Source of the DNA: Deltaproteobacteria bacterium
GTDB taxonomy: Bacteria; Desulfobacterota; Desulfobacteria; Desulfobacterales; ETH-SRB1
NCBI GenBank assembly: GCA_003647525.1
Contig: QMMZ01000213.1
Coordinates: forward strand, 1-5,021
DNA length: 5,021 nucleotides
Direction of reading: 5' to 3'
Under the pieces are notes generated by a model. That model made no database searches and was not told the DNA's origin. It worked only from the letters and a program-made list of their open reading frames with translations. The position numbers and the translations under genes were made by a program. Shown here one piece after another: positions 4,959 to 5,021 of the stretch (positions are counted from its first letter, which is position 1; each line of letters starts with the position of its first letter).

Positions 4959-5021
4959 TATCAATCTCTTTTGAAAATTTTCATAGCAGAGCGTATCGAA
5001 AAAGAACTTCGGACACATTAA
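4959..5021 (+). pseudogene. Second copy of the brnA 3' end, cut by the window edge
   Basis: This is an exact 63-bp copy of brnA 1466-1528, encoding YQSLLKIFIAERIEKELRTH and the stop. In that frame the sequence upstream is LTLIT preceded by a TAA at 4941-4943, with no ATG or RBS, so it cannot be expressed as an antitoxin. The lack of any base change suggests a recent duplication, or an assembly join at a repeat if the window is a contig end. Confidence 0.85.

Noticed and set aside
1..5021. CRISPR array, tRNA, rRNA or transposase
   Set aside because: No regularly spaced repeats, no tRNA cloverleaf or rRNA-like segment, and no transposase or integrase reading frame was seen on either strand.

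Overview
The window is a bacterial accessory region of moderately AT-rich DNA with Shine-Dalgarno sites and sigma70-like promoters. It is packed with small toxin-antitoxin (TA) modules, DUF4143-type ATPases and broken gene pieces joined at short repeats. The mix (VapBC, BrnTA, several AAA_14/DUF4143 ATPases, Phd-type remnants) is common in TA-rich genomes such as the Desulfobacterota. That assignment is an impression from gene content; no marker gene is present.

Layout, left to right. (1) Positions 1-110 hold the promoter, ribosome binding site and first 14 codons of a minus-strand gene that runs off the left edge. (2) A minus-strand vapBC operon lies at 134-726, with antitoxin first and a 4-base ATGA overlap. 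(3) An intergenic stretch (727-957) carries the diverging vapBC and brnTA promoters and the first copy of a 24-bp repeat. (4) A plus-strand brnTA operon (958-1528) has toxin first and overlapping genes. (5) A complete AAA_14/DUF4143 ATPase of 470 aa lies on the minus strand (1541-2953), tail to tail with brnA; its last codons are the second copy of the 24-bp repeat. (6) Positions 3038-3467 form a gene graveyard on the minus strand. It holds the end of a second ATPase family member, the first 17 or so codons of a Phd/YefM-like antitoxin, a second copy of the promoter/RBS segment from the left edge, and a short VTPQ-repeat protein tail. (7) A second intact DUF4143-type ATPase of 430 aa (3468-4760, minus) has an inverted repeat just upstream of its start. 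(8) The right edge (4959-5021) is an exact 63-bp copy of the 3' end of brnA.

The two TA operons look intact and self-regulated: VapC and BrnT are predicted RNases, and VapB and BrnA are ribbon-helix-helix antitoxins that also bind DNA. The two ATPases are stand-alone genes whose cellular role is not settled for the family. Nothing ties all the genes into one pathway. The strongest unexplained signal is the repeat architecture: brnTA sits between 24-bp direct repeats, its 3' end is duplicated 3.5 kb away, and a promoter segment occurs twice. This suggests the region was built by repeated insertion, duplication and deletion of small modules. The duplication at the right edge could also be an assembly artefact if the window is a contig end.
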